Assembly: GCF_000420825.1 (NCBI RefSeq)
Contig: NZ_ATVR01000003.1
Location: 147,353-211,352, forward strand
DNA from: Butyrivibrio sp. AE2015
GTDB taxonomy: Bacteria; Bacillota; Clostridia; Lachnospirales; Lachnospiraceae
DNA length: 64,000 nt
Direction: 5' to 3'
A program made the position numbers and the translations under genes. The notes beneath the pieces are model-generated. The model made no database searches and had not been told where the DNA came from. It saw nothing but the letters and a program-made list of their open reading frames with translations. Within the stretch, counting starts at the first letter, position 1. Every line of letters begins with the position of its first letter. This document shows positions 36,299-43,752 of this stretch, piece by piece.

Positions 36299-36810
36299 AA
36301 ATCAACTCAAAAAAGATATGGGTTATTGTAATTATAGAAATTATAATTATTGGTATATTTCTATTTAACATTTTTCACACTTCTCTTCCTGACGTTTGGG
36401 AGATGCACATAGGCGATGTTATCGAAGCTACGATTTTAACTCTTGTTTCATACTTTTTAGTATTTAAAGATAATGAGGATAATCGTAAGAAGGATAGTTT
36501 GATCAGGCTAATCAATAAAATACAAAATATGCTTTCTGAATTCAACGATTTTAAGACGGATTCAGATGCCTCTATAAAAATTGCAAGGGCTAATATTGTC
36601 TGTATCTCAAATTATATAGATATTCTAAAAAAAACGATTCCGGATAATAAAAATATTGGCATAGTTGTTCAGGAAAAAGAAACGTTAATGGCACTTATTT
36701 TGGACCATAGCAACAATAGGAGCTATTTAGAGGAATCACGACCAGATATACTAAAACACACTTCAAACATAAATATGAATTTGGAACAGATAATATTCGA
36801 TATTGCTTAA
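36295..36810 (+). CDS. Two-helix membrane protein of the GHKL/DUF4325 module
   Basis: 171 residues. Helix 1 'IWVIVIIEIIIIGIFLFNI', a short loop, helix 2 'VIEATILTLVSYFLVF', then a soluble alpha-helical tail of about 110 residues rich in Asp, Asn and Lys. No known domain. ATGA overlap with the DUF4325 gene. In many conflict systems such a small membrane protein is the effector, but nothing here proves it. Confidence 0.65.
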   Translation: MKINSKKIWVIVIIEIIIIGIFLFNIFHTSLPDVWEMHIGDVIEATILTLVSYFLVFKDNEDNRKKDSLIRLINKIQNMLSEFNDFKTDSDASIKIARANIVCISNYIDILKKTIPDNKNIGIVVQEKETLMALILDHSNNRSYLEESRPDILKHTSNINMNLEQIIFDIA

Positions 36811-36812
36811 TT

Positions 36813-36977
36813 CCCAATTATGGTATCTTTATCGCCAGATAGATTTGGAAATTCTGAATCGATGATCTGTTCAAGATTACATAACTGATTATTTACTTCG
36901 CTACGAGCTTTGTGTTAGGAGTAGTAATATTCCTTAACAGTAATGCCATTTTCTTGTAACCATGTATTGATAGACAT
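36813..36977 (-). pseudogene. IS66 TnpA-like remnant
   Basis: Read on the minus strand, 'SINTWLQENGITVKEYYYS', a stop, and then in the same frame 'HKARSEVNNQLCNLEQIIDSEFPNL'. The WxxENGI.xKxYYY pattern is that of the helix-turn-helix accessory protein TnpA of IS66 elements, where a Trp usually stands at the stop position. No tnpB or transposase is present. It directly adjoins copy 2 of the 187-bp element. Confidence 0.45.
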
Positions 36978-37035
36978 GGGTTTTTCTAATGGGGTAAGAT
37001 AGGTGCTGTAAAAGACATAATTGCAATTCGCCTCG

Positions 37036-37222
37036 TACAGTAGCCCTGAGCTTTCTACCGTACGCAGCAGGTAAACAGCAACTCGCCTTACAAATGCCCA
37101 AAACAAGGCGCTTAAGGCAATGAAAAAGTTCTCAAAGAGATGATTGTTTCACAACGTATTACGTCTCTGGACAATCAAATACGACCTATTTCACCTCAGG
37201 ATATCTGTCCTGGGGTGTTTTG
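37036..37222 (+). repeat. 187-bp dispersed element, copy 2, ending in a terminator
   Basis: Colinear with copy 1 at 32604-32790 without a gap. The terminator is CACCTCAGGA/TCCTGGGGTG followed by TTTT. It sits between the IS66 remnant and the promoter of the AAA_14-DUF4143 gene. The rest of the 36811-37329 interval has no other gene. Confidence 0.8.
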
Positions 37223-37238
37223 TTATAATCACAAAAAA

Positions 37239-37315
37239 TGTAGAATTCTACAACTTTGTTGATTAAGACGATACGATGTGATAAGATGTAATTGATAAAA
37301 ATGTAGAATTCTACA
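37239..37315 (+). promoter_or_regulatory. Promoter flanked by two identical palindromes
   Basis: TGTAGAATTCTACA occurs at 37239-37252 and 37302-37315, 63 bp apart, close to six helical turns, so both face the same side. Between them lie TTGATT (37259-37264) and TAAGAT (37282-37287), 17 bp apart. The second palindrome overlaps the leader just before AGGAG and the ATG at 37330. Cooperative repression or looping is plausible. Confidence 0.65.
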
Positions 37316-37329
37316 ATTTAGGAGATTAT

Positions 37330-38637
37330 ATGATAAAAAGAGATAAATACCTGACTCAGTTAATCAGTGCAAAGAACAATGGATTTCCGAAGGTAATAAC
37401 AGGTGTGAGAAGATGTGGAAAGTCATTTCTTCTTAAAGAAATATATAGAGAATACCTGCTTTCAGATAAGGTTCCGGAGAATAGAATAATTATCTTGGAA
37501 TTGGATGATGATAAAAACAGTAATTATCGTGATCCTTTGGAACTAGGAGCATATATAAGGGAAAAATGCAAAGATAAAGAGAATTACTATGTTTTTATTG
37601 ACGAGATACAAAAGGTATATTCGATAATTAATCCTAACCTCACCGATGGCAAACATGTTTTGGCAAATTCTGATGACACTGAAGTAATATCATTCGTAGA
37701 CGTTGTGCTTGGGCTATCAAGAGAAAAGAATATAGATCTATATGTAACAGGATCAAATTCTAAAATGTTGTCTTCAGATATAGTTACTGAATTTAGAGAT
37801 AAGGCAACAAATATAAAACTTTCTCCGCTTTCATTTGAAGAATACTATGGATATGTCGGAGGTTCGGCAACTGAAGCTATATATTCATATATGCAATATG
37901 GTGGAATGCCATTGGCTGTATTAAAAAGTGACGAAGAGAGAAAAGAATATCTAAAGAACTTGTTCACTACAACATACTTCGCTGATATTGTTGAAAGGAA
38001 TCAGTTGAAAAAGGGAGAGGCTCTGGACGAACTATGTAATATTATTAGTTCTTCGACAGGCTCACTACTTAATTCAGAAAAAATAGCCAATACGTTTGAA
38101 AGTGTTAGACATGAAAATATTGATAAGCAGACAGTTGAAAACTATATTGGTTACTTTAAAGATGCATTCCTTTTGCGTGAGGCTAAACGCTATGACTTAA
38201 AAGGAAGAAAAGAAATAGGTGCTCTTAGAAAGTATTATTTTATTGATACTGGTCTACGAAATGCTCGCCTGAATTTCGCTTTCCCAGATGAAGGTCAAAT
38301 GCTTGAAAACATTGTATATAATGAGCTTTGTTATAATGGATATTCTGTAAATGTCGGTGTGTTTGATACGGTAGAGAAAGATAAGACTGGTAAATCCATA
38401 AGGAAGAATAATGAAGTGGATTTCTATGCCACTAAAGGACTTAGGTCCCTTTATATACAAGTGACTGCTGACATCTCTAATGCAGATACGAGAGAAAGAG
38501 AAATAAGACCATATTTTAAGTTGAATGATCAAGTACAAAAGGTACTTGTTGTAAATAAACCAATTAAGGAATCCATTGATGAAAATGGCTTCACTATAAT
38601 AGGGATTACTGATTTTTTAATTCGATACATTAAATGA
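37330..38637 (+). CDS. AAA_14 / DUF4143 ATPase
   Basis: 435 residues, normal length. AAA_14 domain with P-loop 'GVRRCGKSFLLKEIYREYLL' and Walker B 'YYVFIDEIQKV', sensor region 'LYVTGSNSKML', then 'LSPLSFEEYYGYVGG', typical of the family. The C-terminal DUF4143 domain ends with 'NEVDFYATKGLRSLYIQVTADI', a degenerate PD-(D/E)XK-like nuclease core (E...D...Q). AGGAG lies 6 nt upstream. Function unknown; widespread in anaerobe accessory regions. Confidence 0.88.
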   Translation: MIKRDKYLTQLISAKNNGFPKVITGVRRCGKSFLLKEIYREYLLSDKVPENRIIILELDDDKNSNYRDPLELGAYIREKCKDKENYYVFIDEIQKVYSIINPNLTDGKHVLANSDDTEVISFVDVVLGLSREKNIDLYVTGSNSKMLSSDIVTEFRDKATNIKLSPLSFEEYYGYVGGSATEAIYSYMQYGGMPLAVLKSDEERKEYLKNLFTTTYFADIVERNQLKKGEALDELCNIISSSTGSLLNSEKIANTFESVRHENIDKQTVENYIGYFKDAFLLREAKRYDLKGRKEIGALRKYYFIDTGLRNARLNFAFPDEGQMLENIVYNELCYNGYSVNVGVFDTVEKDKTGKSIRKNNEVDFYATKGLRSLYIQVTADISNADTREREIRPYFKLNDQVQKVLVVNKPIKESIDENGFTIIGITDFLIRYIK

Positions 38638-38785
38638 GATATGCAAGAAATATGCTTTTCTTTGTCATGAAGAATACGTTCACTATAAGCTTTATATGAA
38701 TTAATAATTAAAAATTATGTAAAAATATTGCACAAAAAATACTAGATGCCATAATTTTCTTGAAACCACATTGGAGGATATATAG

Positions 38786-40063
38786 ATGATTATAGAGCTT
38801 AGAGCAAAGAACTGTTTTGCATTTGATGAGCAGATTGCCTTTTCTATGAAAGCAGATATGCGCAATAAGAAATTTGCATCTAATGTGCATAGAGAAAATA
38901 ATTTTAACGTTCTTAAGACAGCCGGTATTTATGGCCCTAATAATGCAGGAAAAACATGCCTTATCAGGTGTATTAAAGTTATAAAGAATGTGTTGCTTAA
39001 TAAACCAACAGAACTAATATCAAATATTTTCACAGAAAGTGACATAAGTGAATTAGGTATTACCTTTTTGAGTGGAGGTAGAGAGTTTTCATATGATTTT
39101 AAGTATGATGTAAAAAAACAGGAATTTATATATGAATCATTTGTCGAAATACTAAAAGACCGATATAGCAACGAAAAAGAAGTGTGCTGGCTTATGAGAG
39201 ATACGCAGCGCGAAGAGTATTCCTGCGCTGATGAAGAATTGTTGGCAATGATTCCTGTAGTTGCAAAAAACAACGTCATTTTTAATCTTATTGATACAAC
39301 CAGGTTTGAGCATTTAAATGAAATGAAAAATATCCTGATTGGATTTGCAAATAGAATTGACATATTAAATATGAATAACATTCCTATGGAGCATACAATC
39401 GAGCTCATGAAAAATAAAAATAAGCTTCAGGAAAAAGTTGTAGGTTTTATTAAGAATGCAGATCTTTACATGGATAATTATGAATATGTTGACATGGATA
39501 AGATAAAGCTTAAGACCGTTAATGTATCGGGAAAACCTGAGGAGGAAGTGTTGGATATTCCTGATAAACTTATGGACCAGATCAGGCTGGTGTCAACATA
39601 TAAGGGAGTTCATGTGCCAAGCATGCTATTTGATTCCACAGGTACTAAAAAAATAGCTGCAATGGCGAGCTATGTAATCGAAGCACTTGAGCAGGGCAGA
39701 ATACTTGTTATTGATGAGCTTGATAGCAGTATTCATTTTAAACTTACAAGAGCAACTGTTGCCATGTTTAATAATGAGCTCAATCTGAATGGACAGATGA
39801 TATTTACAGTTCATGATATCAATCTGATGGATTGTAAGAGATTATTCAGAAAAGAACAGATTTGGTTTGTTGATAAAGATGATAATGGAGTTTACGTTTA
39901 TTCGCTAGCAGATTTCACTGCAGAAAACGGTGTAAGAGATACCTCCGACATTATTGAAAAATATAGAAAAGGAGCTTTTGCAGCTTTACCGGAACCTGAA
40001 CTTATAAACACCCTTTTGGGAATAAATGGTAATACCAAAGGGGGCGAGGCAGATGGCAAATAG
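38786..40063 (+). CDS. AAA ATPase of RloB/TOPRIM-associated type
   Basis: 425 residues. SMC-like P-loop ATPase: 'LRAKNCFAFDEQIAFSM', Walker A 'GIYGPNNAGKTCL', a long middle region, 'FDSTGTKKIAAMASYVIEALEQG' (signature region) and Walker B 'ILVIDELDSSIH', then 'FTVHDINLMD'. This is the AAA_15/AAA_21 arrangement of AbiLi-like and related anti-phage ATPases, usually followed by a RloB or TOPRIM nuclease. GGAGG precedes the start. Its partner here is broken, so the system is likely inactive. Confidence 0.82.
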   Translation: MIIELRAKNCFAFDEQIAFSMKADMRNKKFASNVHRENNFNVLKTAGIYGPNNAGKTCLIRCIKVIKNVLLNKPTELISNIFTESDISELGITFLSGGREFSYDFKYDVKKQEFIYESFVEILKDRYSNEKEVCWLMRDTQREEYSCADEELLAMIPVVAKNNVIFNLIDTTRFEHLNEMKNILIGFANRIDILNMNNIPMEHTIELMKNKNKLQEKVVGFIKNADLYMDNYEYVDMDKIKLKTVNVSGKPEEEVLDIPDKLMDQIRLVSTYKGVHVPSMLFDSTGTKKIAAMASYVIEALEQGRILVIDELDSSIHFKLTRATVAMFNNELNLNGQMIFTVHDINLMDCKRLFRKEQIWFVDKDDNGVYVYSLADFTAENGVRDTSDIIEKYRKGAFAALPEPELINTLLGINGNTKGGEADGK

Positions 40064-40226
40064 ACTTCCTGTAATTTCTAATCAGCATAAGATCTGTATA
40101 ATATGTGAAGGAAATGAAGAGTACAAGTATTTAGAAAGGCTGAATAGTCTTCATGTGTGGAATGATACCCCCAAAATCAAGGCATACGTATGTTACATTA
40201 TTACTAAAAGTATAATATACTTTTAG
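40053..40226 (+). pseudogene. RloB/TOPRIM-like nuclease, N-terminal remnant
   Basis: 57 residues starting inside the end of the ATPase gene, with GGGGCGAGG before the ATG. 'HKICIICEGNEEYKYLERLNSL' is the conserved TOPRIM-like opening of RloB and AbiLii-type proteins (CEG.TE..Y), which normally run to about 200 residues. The frame becomes non-homologous after 'WNDTPKI' and stops inside the palindrome at 40202-40228. Confidence 0.7.
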
Positions 40227-40228
40227 TA
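40202..40228 (+). repeat. 13-bp perfect palindrome at a gene breakpoint
   Basis: TACTAAAAGTATA, a single A, then TATACTTTTAGTA. It carries the premature stop of the RloB-like remnant. It lacks a T run. It could be the scar or promoter of a deletion. Confidence 0.6.
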
Positions 40229-40245
40229 TATGTACTCTTACTATT

Positions 40246-40320
40246 TGCGAGTATCTTGATTATTGGAATCCTGATATTAATACGTTATATGAGGTTACAG
40301 GTATTGGATTTAGAAAGTGA
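40246..40320 (+). pseudogene. Possible C-terminal remnant of the RloB-like gene
   Basis: 24 codons, 'CEYLDYWNPDINTLYEVTGI' and 'GFRK', ending in TGA. The composition is protein-like, it lies just after the breakpoint, and it may be the other end of the deleted nuclease gene. The link is inference. Confidence 0.3.
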
Positions 40321-40328
40321 GATTATTT

Positions 40329-41546
40329 ATGGGATTATATCTTGATTCATCAGATTCACTTACGCTTTACAAGAAAATACGAGACAGTAAGTGGTATATA
40401 GATAAGACAGAAATACTATCTGAACTTATTGATAGAATTGGAACTACAGAAAACTATATATGTGTCACAAGGCCGAGACGTTTTGGTAAGACGGTTGCCG
40501 CTAATATGATAGCAGCCTATTTTTCTCAAAATTTGGATTCAAAAGCAATATTTGATGGTAGCAAAATATCAGAAAATCCTAATTATGATAAGTTCATTAA
40601 TTCTTATCATGTGATAAGCATAGACTTCAGCAAGATTGATGATATGTGTCAAAACTATGATCAATATATTTCAACAATTAAGGATATATTGGTTAATGAT
40701 TTATATAATGCATTCCCTGAAGTTCAGTTTAGAGAAGGTAGTTCTGTGGTTGAAGACTTAAGGAAAATTTTTGACTGTACGGGGACACAATTTGTTTTTG
40801 TACTTGATGAATGGGATGCTGTTTTCCATATGAGTTTTATAGGTGAGGAAGATAGAGCAAGGTACCTTTTGTTTCTCAGGAATTTGTTAAAAGATCAGGC
40901 ATATGTCGCACTTGCATATATGACCGGTATTTTACCTATAGCCAAGTATTCAAGCGGTTCAGAACTCAACATGTTTCTTGAATACACCATGGCATTAGAA
41001 GAACGTTTCAGTAAATACTTTGGTTTTTTGCAGAACGAGGTAGATGAATTATATCGAAGATATCTAAAACTGGAATCCAATCCAAGGATTGCGCTTGAAG
41101 ATCTTGGCAAATGGTATGATGGCTATCATACTTTTGCCGGAGACAGGGTATATAATCCCAGATCAGTGGTAGTGGCTCTTACTAATAACAATTTGGGGAA
41201 TTATTGGACTAGTGCCGGACCATATGATGAGATTTTTTATTACATTAAAAATAATGTCAATGGTGTAAAAGATGACTTGGCAAGGATGATTACAGGTGAC
41301 AAGGTTAGATGTGAAGCTAAAGAATATGCGGCAACATCAATGAATCTTAAGACCAGAGATGAAATACTTTCTGCCATGGTAGTGTATGGTTTTTTAAGCT
41401 ATGCAGATGGTTTTGTAATGATTCCCAATCAGGAACTAATGGGACAGTTTGCGGATATACTTGAAAAAGAGGAATCATTGGGATATGTTCATAGATTAGC
41501 TTTAGAGTCTGAAAAGGTGCTTGAGGCTATCCTGATAACGGAATAG
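40329..41546 (+). CDS. AAA-ATPase_like protein lacking its nuclease domain
   Basis: 405 residues. N-terminal AAA-ATPase_like domain: 'YIDKTEILSELIDRIG', P-loop variant 'TRPRRFGKT', Walker B 'FVFVLDEWDAVFH', and 'WYDGYHTFAGDRVYNPRSVV'. The paralogue at 17370 is 562 residues and has a PDDEXK_9 domain; this one stops just after the linker ('MIPNQELMGQFADIL'), so the nuclease is missing. The last codons ('ILITE' and TAG) come from a rubredoxin gene fragment. ATG 40329 is chosen over GTG 40317. Probably a truncated, non-functional gene. Confidence 0.8.
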   Translation: MGLYLDSSDSLTLYKKIRDSKWYIDKTEILSELIDRIGTTENYICVTRPRRFGKTVAANMIAAYFSQNLDSKAIFDGSKISENPNYDKFINSYHVISIDFSKIDDMCQNYDQYISTIKDILVNDLYNAFPEVQFREGSSVVEDLRKIFDCTGTQFVFVLDEWDAVFHMSFIGEEDRARYLLFLRNLLKDQAYVALAYMTGILPIAKYSSGSELNMFLEYTMALEERFSKYFGFLQNEVDELYRRYLKLESNPRIALEDLGKWYDGYHTFAGDRVYNPRSVVVALTNNNLGNYWTSAGPYDEIFYYIKNNVNGVKDDLARMITGDKVRCEAKEYAATSMNLKTRDEILSAMVVYGFLSYADGFVMIPNQELMGQFADILEKEESLGYVHRLALESEKVLEAILITE

Positions 41547-41568
41547 CACCCGGAACAAAGTGGGATGA
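41531..41568 (+). pseudogene. Rubredoxin gene fragment
   Basis: 36 of 38 bases match the rubredoxin gene at 30291-30328 (codons for 'DNGIAPGTKWDD'). After it, GAGGCGCAA resembles the gene's end GAGGCGTAA, so an internal deletion may have occurred. It provides the stop codon of the truncated AAA-ATPase gene, in another frame. Confidence 0.75.
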
Positions 41569-41600
41569 GAGGCGCAAATGGTGTTATGGCCTAATTGCAA

Positions 41601-41687
41601 GCTATCATATGGAATTCAGATCTGAAGGCAGTTCTTGATGATGTAAAAGATAAAGTGTATACAAGAGACTTGTTTAGAAGGGATTAA
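41601..41687 (+). pseudogene. UDP-glucose dehydrogenase 3' fragment
   Basis: 28 codons ending in TAA; the last 18 residues '[18 protein letters not shown]' match the end of the dehydrogenase at 47659-48900 with one change (K for E). 'AIIWNSDL' before it aligns to 'AIIANRYES'. It ends 3 bp before the loaP start and contributes the loaP ribosome binding site, so a dehydrogenase gene once stood upstream of loaP. Confidence 0.75.
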
Positions 41688-41690
41688 AAT

Positions 41691-42476
41691 ATGTGGTATG
41701 TAATACAAACGGAATCAGGTAATGAGCATATACTGAAAAATGAGATAGTAGCAGTGCTCGGAGAAAAATATAGAAATCATGTAATGGTTCCGCTATATGA
41801 AGATGTCTGGCGAAAAGGCGGGACGGGCCATATAACTATAAAGAAAATGTTTCCGGGGTATCTGTTTATTGAGACAGATGCCCCTATTAGCGCAGACGAA
41901 ATGCTCAAGAATATAGATGGATTTAAAACTATTCTTGGAGTAGAAGATAAAAAAGAAGGCAAAACATTTGTACCTATAAACAAAGAAGATGAAGAGTTTA
42001 TAAAAAATCTCTTTGAAGAGGGAATGATGCATGTAAGCTATATTAAACTAAATCACAGGAGACAAATAGGCAGGATTGTTGGGCCTCTATCTAATTATAG
42101 GAATAAGATTGTTAAACTGGATATTCCTCATAGAAGGGCAATTGTTGATTCCGAAATTTTTGGAAAACGTAGAAGAATTAAATTTGGACTTTGGACTGAT
42201 GAGGATAAACCGCTTGCCTGGCTTGAGGAAAAGAAAAAAGAGCAAGATAATATTAATTTTGTGGAAAAAGAAAACAAGCCGGATATTATAATTGATAACC
42301 CTTATGGAATACATGAAGGGGATATAGTTGTAGATAGCAGTGGAATATACGTTGACCAGAGATTTAAAGTGAAAAGAGTTGATAATAAGAAGAACCTGAT
42401 ATTTACAGAGACAGAGATACTTGGAACTGTGGTTGAAGTAGAGCTATTGATGGATCAGGTTTTGAAAGAATCTTGA
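41691..42476 (+). CDS. loaP: LoaP, specialised NusG-type processive antiterminator
   Basis: 261 residues. NGN domain of NusG at the N-terminus ('MWYVIQTESGNEHILKNEI', 'KKMFPGYLFIETDAP', 'GFKTILGV') and a KOW region near 'PLSNYRNKIVKLDIPHRRAIVD', with an extra C-terminal part of about 90 residues ('GIHEGDIVVDSSGIYV'). LoaP proteins in Firmicutes are known to promote read-through of long biosynthetic operons by binding a leader RNA hairpin. Here it precedes an exopolysaccharide operon of about 20 kb. AAGGGA is 7 nt upstream, inside the dehydrogenase fragment. Confidence 0.9.
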   Translation: MWYVIQTESGNEHILKNEIVAVLGEKYRNHVMVPLYEDVWRKGGTGHITIKKMFPGYLFIETDAPISADEMLKNIDGFKTILGVEDKKEGKTFVPINKEDEEFIKNLFEEGMMHVSYIKLNHRRQIGRIVGPLSNYRNKIVKLDIPHRRAIVDSEIFGKRRRIKFGLWTDEDKPLAWLEEKKKEQDNINFVEKENKPDIIIDNPYGIHEGDIVVDSSGIYVDQRFKVKRVDNKKNLIFTETEILGTVVEVELLMDQVLKES

Positions 42477-42501
42477 AGTTGATATGTGTATATGTTATAA
42501 T
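42473..42501 (+). promoter_or_regulatory. Promoter of the LoaP-controlled operon
   Basis: TTGAAG (42473-42478) overlaps the loaP stop codon, and a perfect TATAAT is at 42496-42501 with a 17-bp spacer. The start near 42508 gives a leader of about 250-350 nt before the first gene, as expected for LoaP recruitment. Confidence 0.75.
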
Positions 42502-42544
42502 CACATAGTTTAATTTTGGTTTATTACTCTCAAAAAATATGCGA

Positions 42545-42573
42545 GTTATGCAGTGGTTCATGCCGCGCATGAC
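42545..42573 (+). ncRNA. Candidate LoaP-recognition hairpin in the leader
   Basis: GTTATGC-A-GTGG, loop TTCATG, CCGC-GCATGAC: an 11-bp stem with one bulged A and two G-U pairs, about 37 nt after the predicted transcription start. LoaP is known to bind a leader hairpin, and this is the strongest helix in the first 120 nt. The assignment is inference. Confidence 0.5.
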
Positions 42574-42787
42574 TTTATTGTTGTTATATTTTGAATCTAA
42601 ATCGCAGATTTGTAAAATCGGCGAATGGCGAAGCTATGCCTAAACTAAAGAGTAGCGGTGGAATTGAAAGGTACCTCGGAATAATCACACTGATCTGGTG
42701 AAAGTTGTTTCCACTTCTCTTGTGTCTCCGGCGTTTAGCGAGTCTGCCAATCCAGGAGTGATGGCAGTGAGCGAGAGTGGAATTGAT

Positions 42788-42832
42788 GGTTTGATAAGCA
42801 AACAGGATTGGCACCCGCTGGGCGATGAACAC
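42788..42832 (+). repeat. 45-bp repeat, copy 1 ('GLISxQ...PLGDxH')
   Basis: 84% identical (38/45) to 43756-43800 without gaps, and both copies read in the same open phase, encoding GLISKQDWHPLGDEH and GLISNQGVRPLGDDH. Contains CCCGCTGGG. It lies before the conserved domain of the UPF0489 gene. Confidence 0.65.
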
Positions 42833-42853
42833 GCGAGAAATAGTAATAATTAT

Positions 42854-43687
42854 ATGACTGGAATAGAGAAGAAATCTGTAAATGGAAAAAGCATATATAT
42901 CTTTGAGCATCATCATTACGCTTTGCTACCATGGGCAGAAGTAAAGCGTCAACATACGGATGAAGATGTTGTTCTTCTATCATTTGATCACCACACAGAT
43001 ACTCACAATCCGTTTCTATCTTTTGTCTATAAGGAGTCTGGTGGCAGGACAGATAATGAATTAATGAACAACCTCGTGAGCAGTATTAACTACTTCGATG
43101 ACGTATCAATCGAGAAGGCAGTCGAGAATCTTCGAAATGATGAGCATATTAAGACTGCGATTCAGTGTGGAATTATAGACCATGCGCTTATTATTTCGCT
43201 ATCTGGTAAAGAATCTCCCATGTCGTATGAAGAGAAGAAGCGCATCGATGAGCTTAATACGCCAGAAGCAATGATGCAGCAAGTTCTTGGAACATATAGG
43301 ATTACACCAAAGGATGAGAGAACATATCCGGAATGTGATATTTATATGCCCGACTTTGAGATTGAAGAAAATGAAAGTGAGGCGGATGTTCTCAACGATA
43401 GCTTTTTGGTGAGGCATCTTAGCGAATTGTCAAGAATTAGCGGCTTGATTACTGGCAATGGCGATGTGAAAAGCAAATATATCCTTGATATTGATTTGGA
43501 TTATTTTCATGTTCCAGAAGCTGTTGAGCCGAAGAAAGATACGTTGATCAGAAAACTTATAAGAAACGCATCAATTATTACGATTGCCAAGGAAAGCGTT
43601 TGCGTTGAAATGTGTTCAGAGGGCAGATGCAAGAGCGGTGACTTACTTGAGAAGGTTATTAGATTGATCGAAAAGGCTGGGACTTAA
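42854..43687 (+). CDS. UPF0489 family protein
   Basis: 277 residues from the ATG at 42854. 'IYIFEHHHYALLPWAE', 'LLSFDHHTDTHNPF' and 'YILDIDLDYFHVPE' are the His/Asp clusters of UPF0489, a fold related to arginases/deacetylases with a probable metal site. The frame is open upstream to 42698, including an ATG at 42761 behind AGGAG, but those extra residues lie in a repeated segment (42788-42832), so I prefer the start next to the domain. First gene of the LoaP operon; its role in the glycan pathway is unknown. Confidence 0.75.
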   Translation: MTGIEKKSVNGKSIYIFEHHHYALLPWAEVKRQHTDEDVVLLSFDHHTDTHNPFLSFVYKESGGRTDNELMNNLVSSINYFDDVSIEKAVENLRNDEHIKTAIQCGIIDHALIISLSGKESPMSYEEKKRIDELNTPEAMMQQVLGTYRITPKDERTYPECDIYMPDFEIEENESEADVLNDSFLVRHLSELSRISGLITGNGDVKSKYILDIDLDYFHVPEAVEPKKDTLIRKLIRNASIITIAKESVCVEMCSEGRCKSGDLLEKVIRLIEKAGT

Positions 43688-43752
43688 GATAGCTTGGTAA
43701 GTAATCGTGGGAGAAGATGACCACATTGTGAAGCAATAGTTGAGATGGAACT

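Noticed and set aside
36915..37106. A minus-strand 63-codon frame spanning copy 2 of the 187-bp element.
   Set aside because: Its upstream half lies in the repeated element, where copy 1 has a stop in the same frame; only the downstream IS66-like portion looks protein-coding, and it is interrupted.
38638..38785. The 148-bp gap before the AAA ATPase was checked for a small gene or RNA.
   Set aside because: A+T-rich with no start-RBS pair, no stable hairpin and no T-run terminator that I can see.
42786..42835. CCCGCTGGGCGATGA looked like the 3' part of a ZTP riboswitch (CCGCCTGGGCA).
   Set aside because: One base short of the conserved core, no matching 5' domain, and the segment repeats downstream in the same open reading phase.
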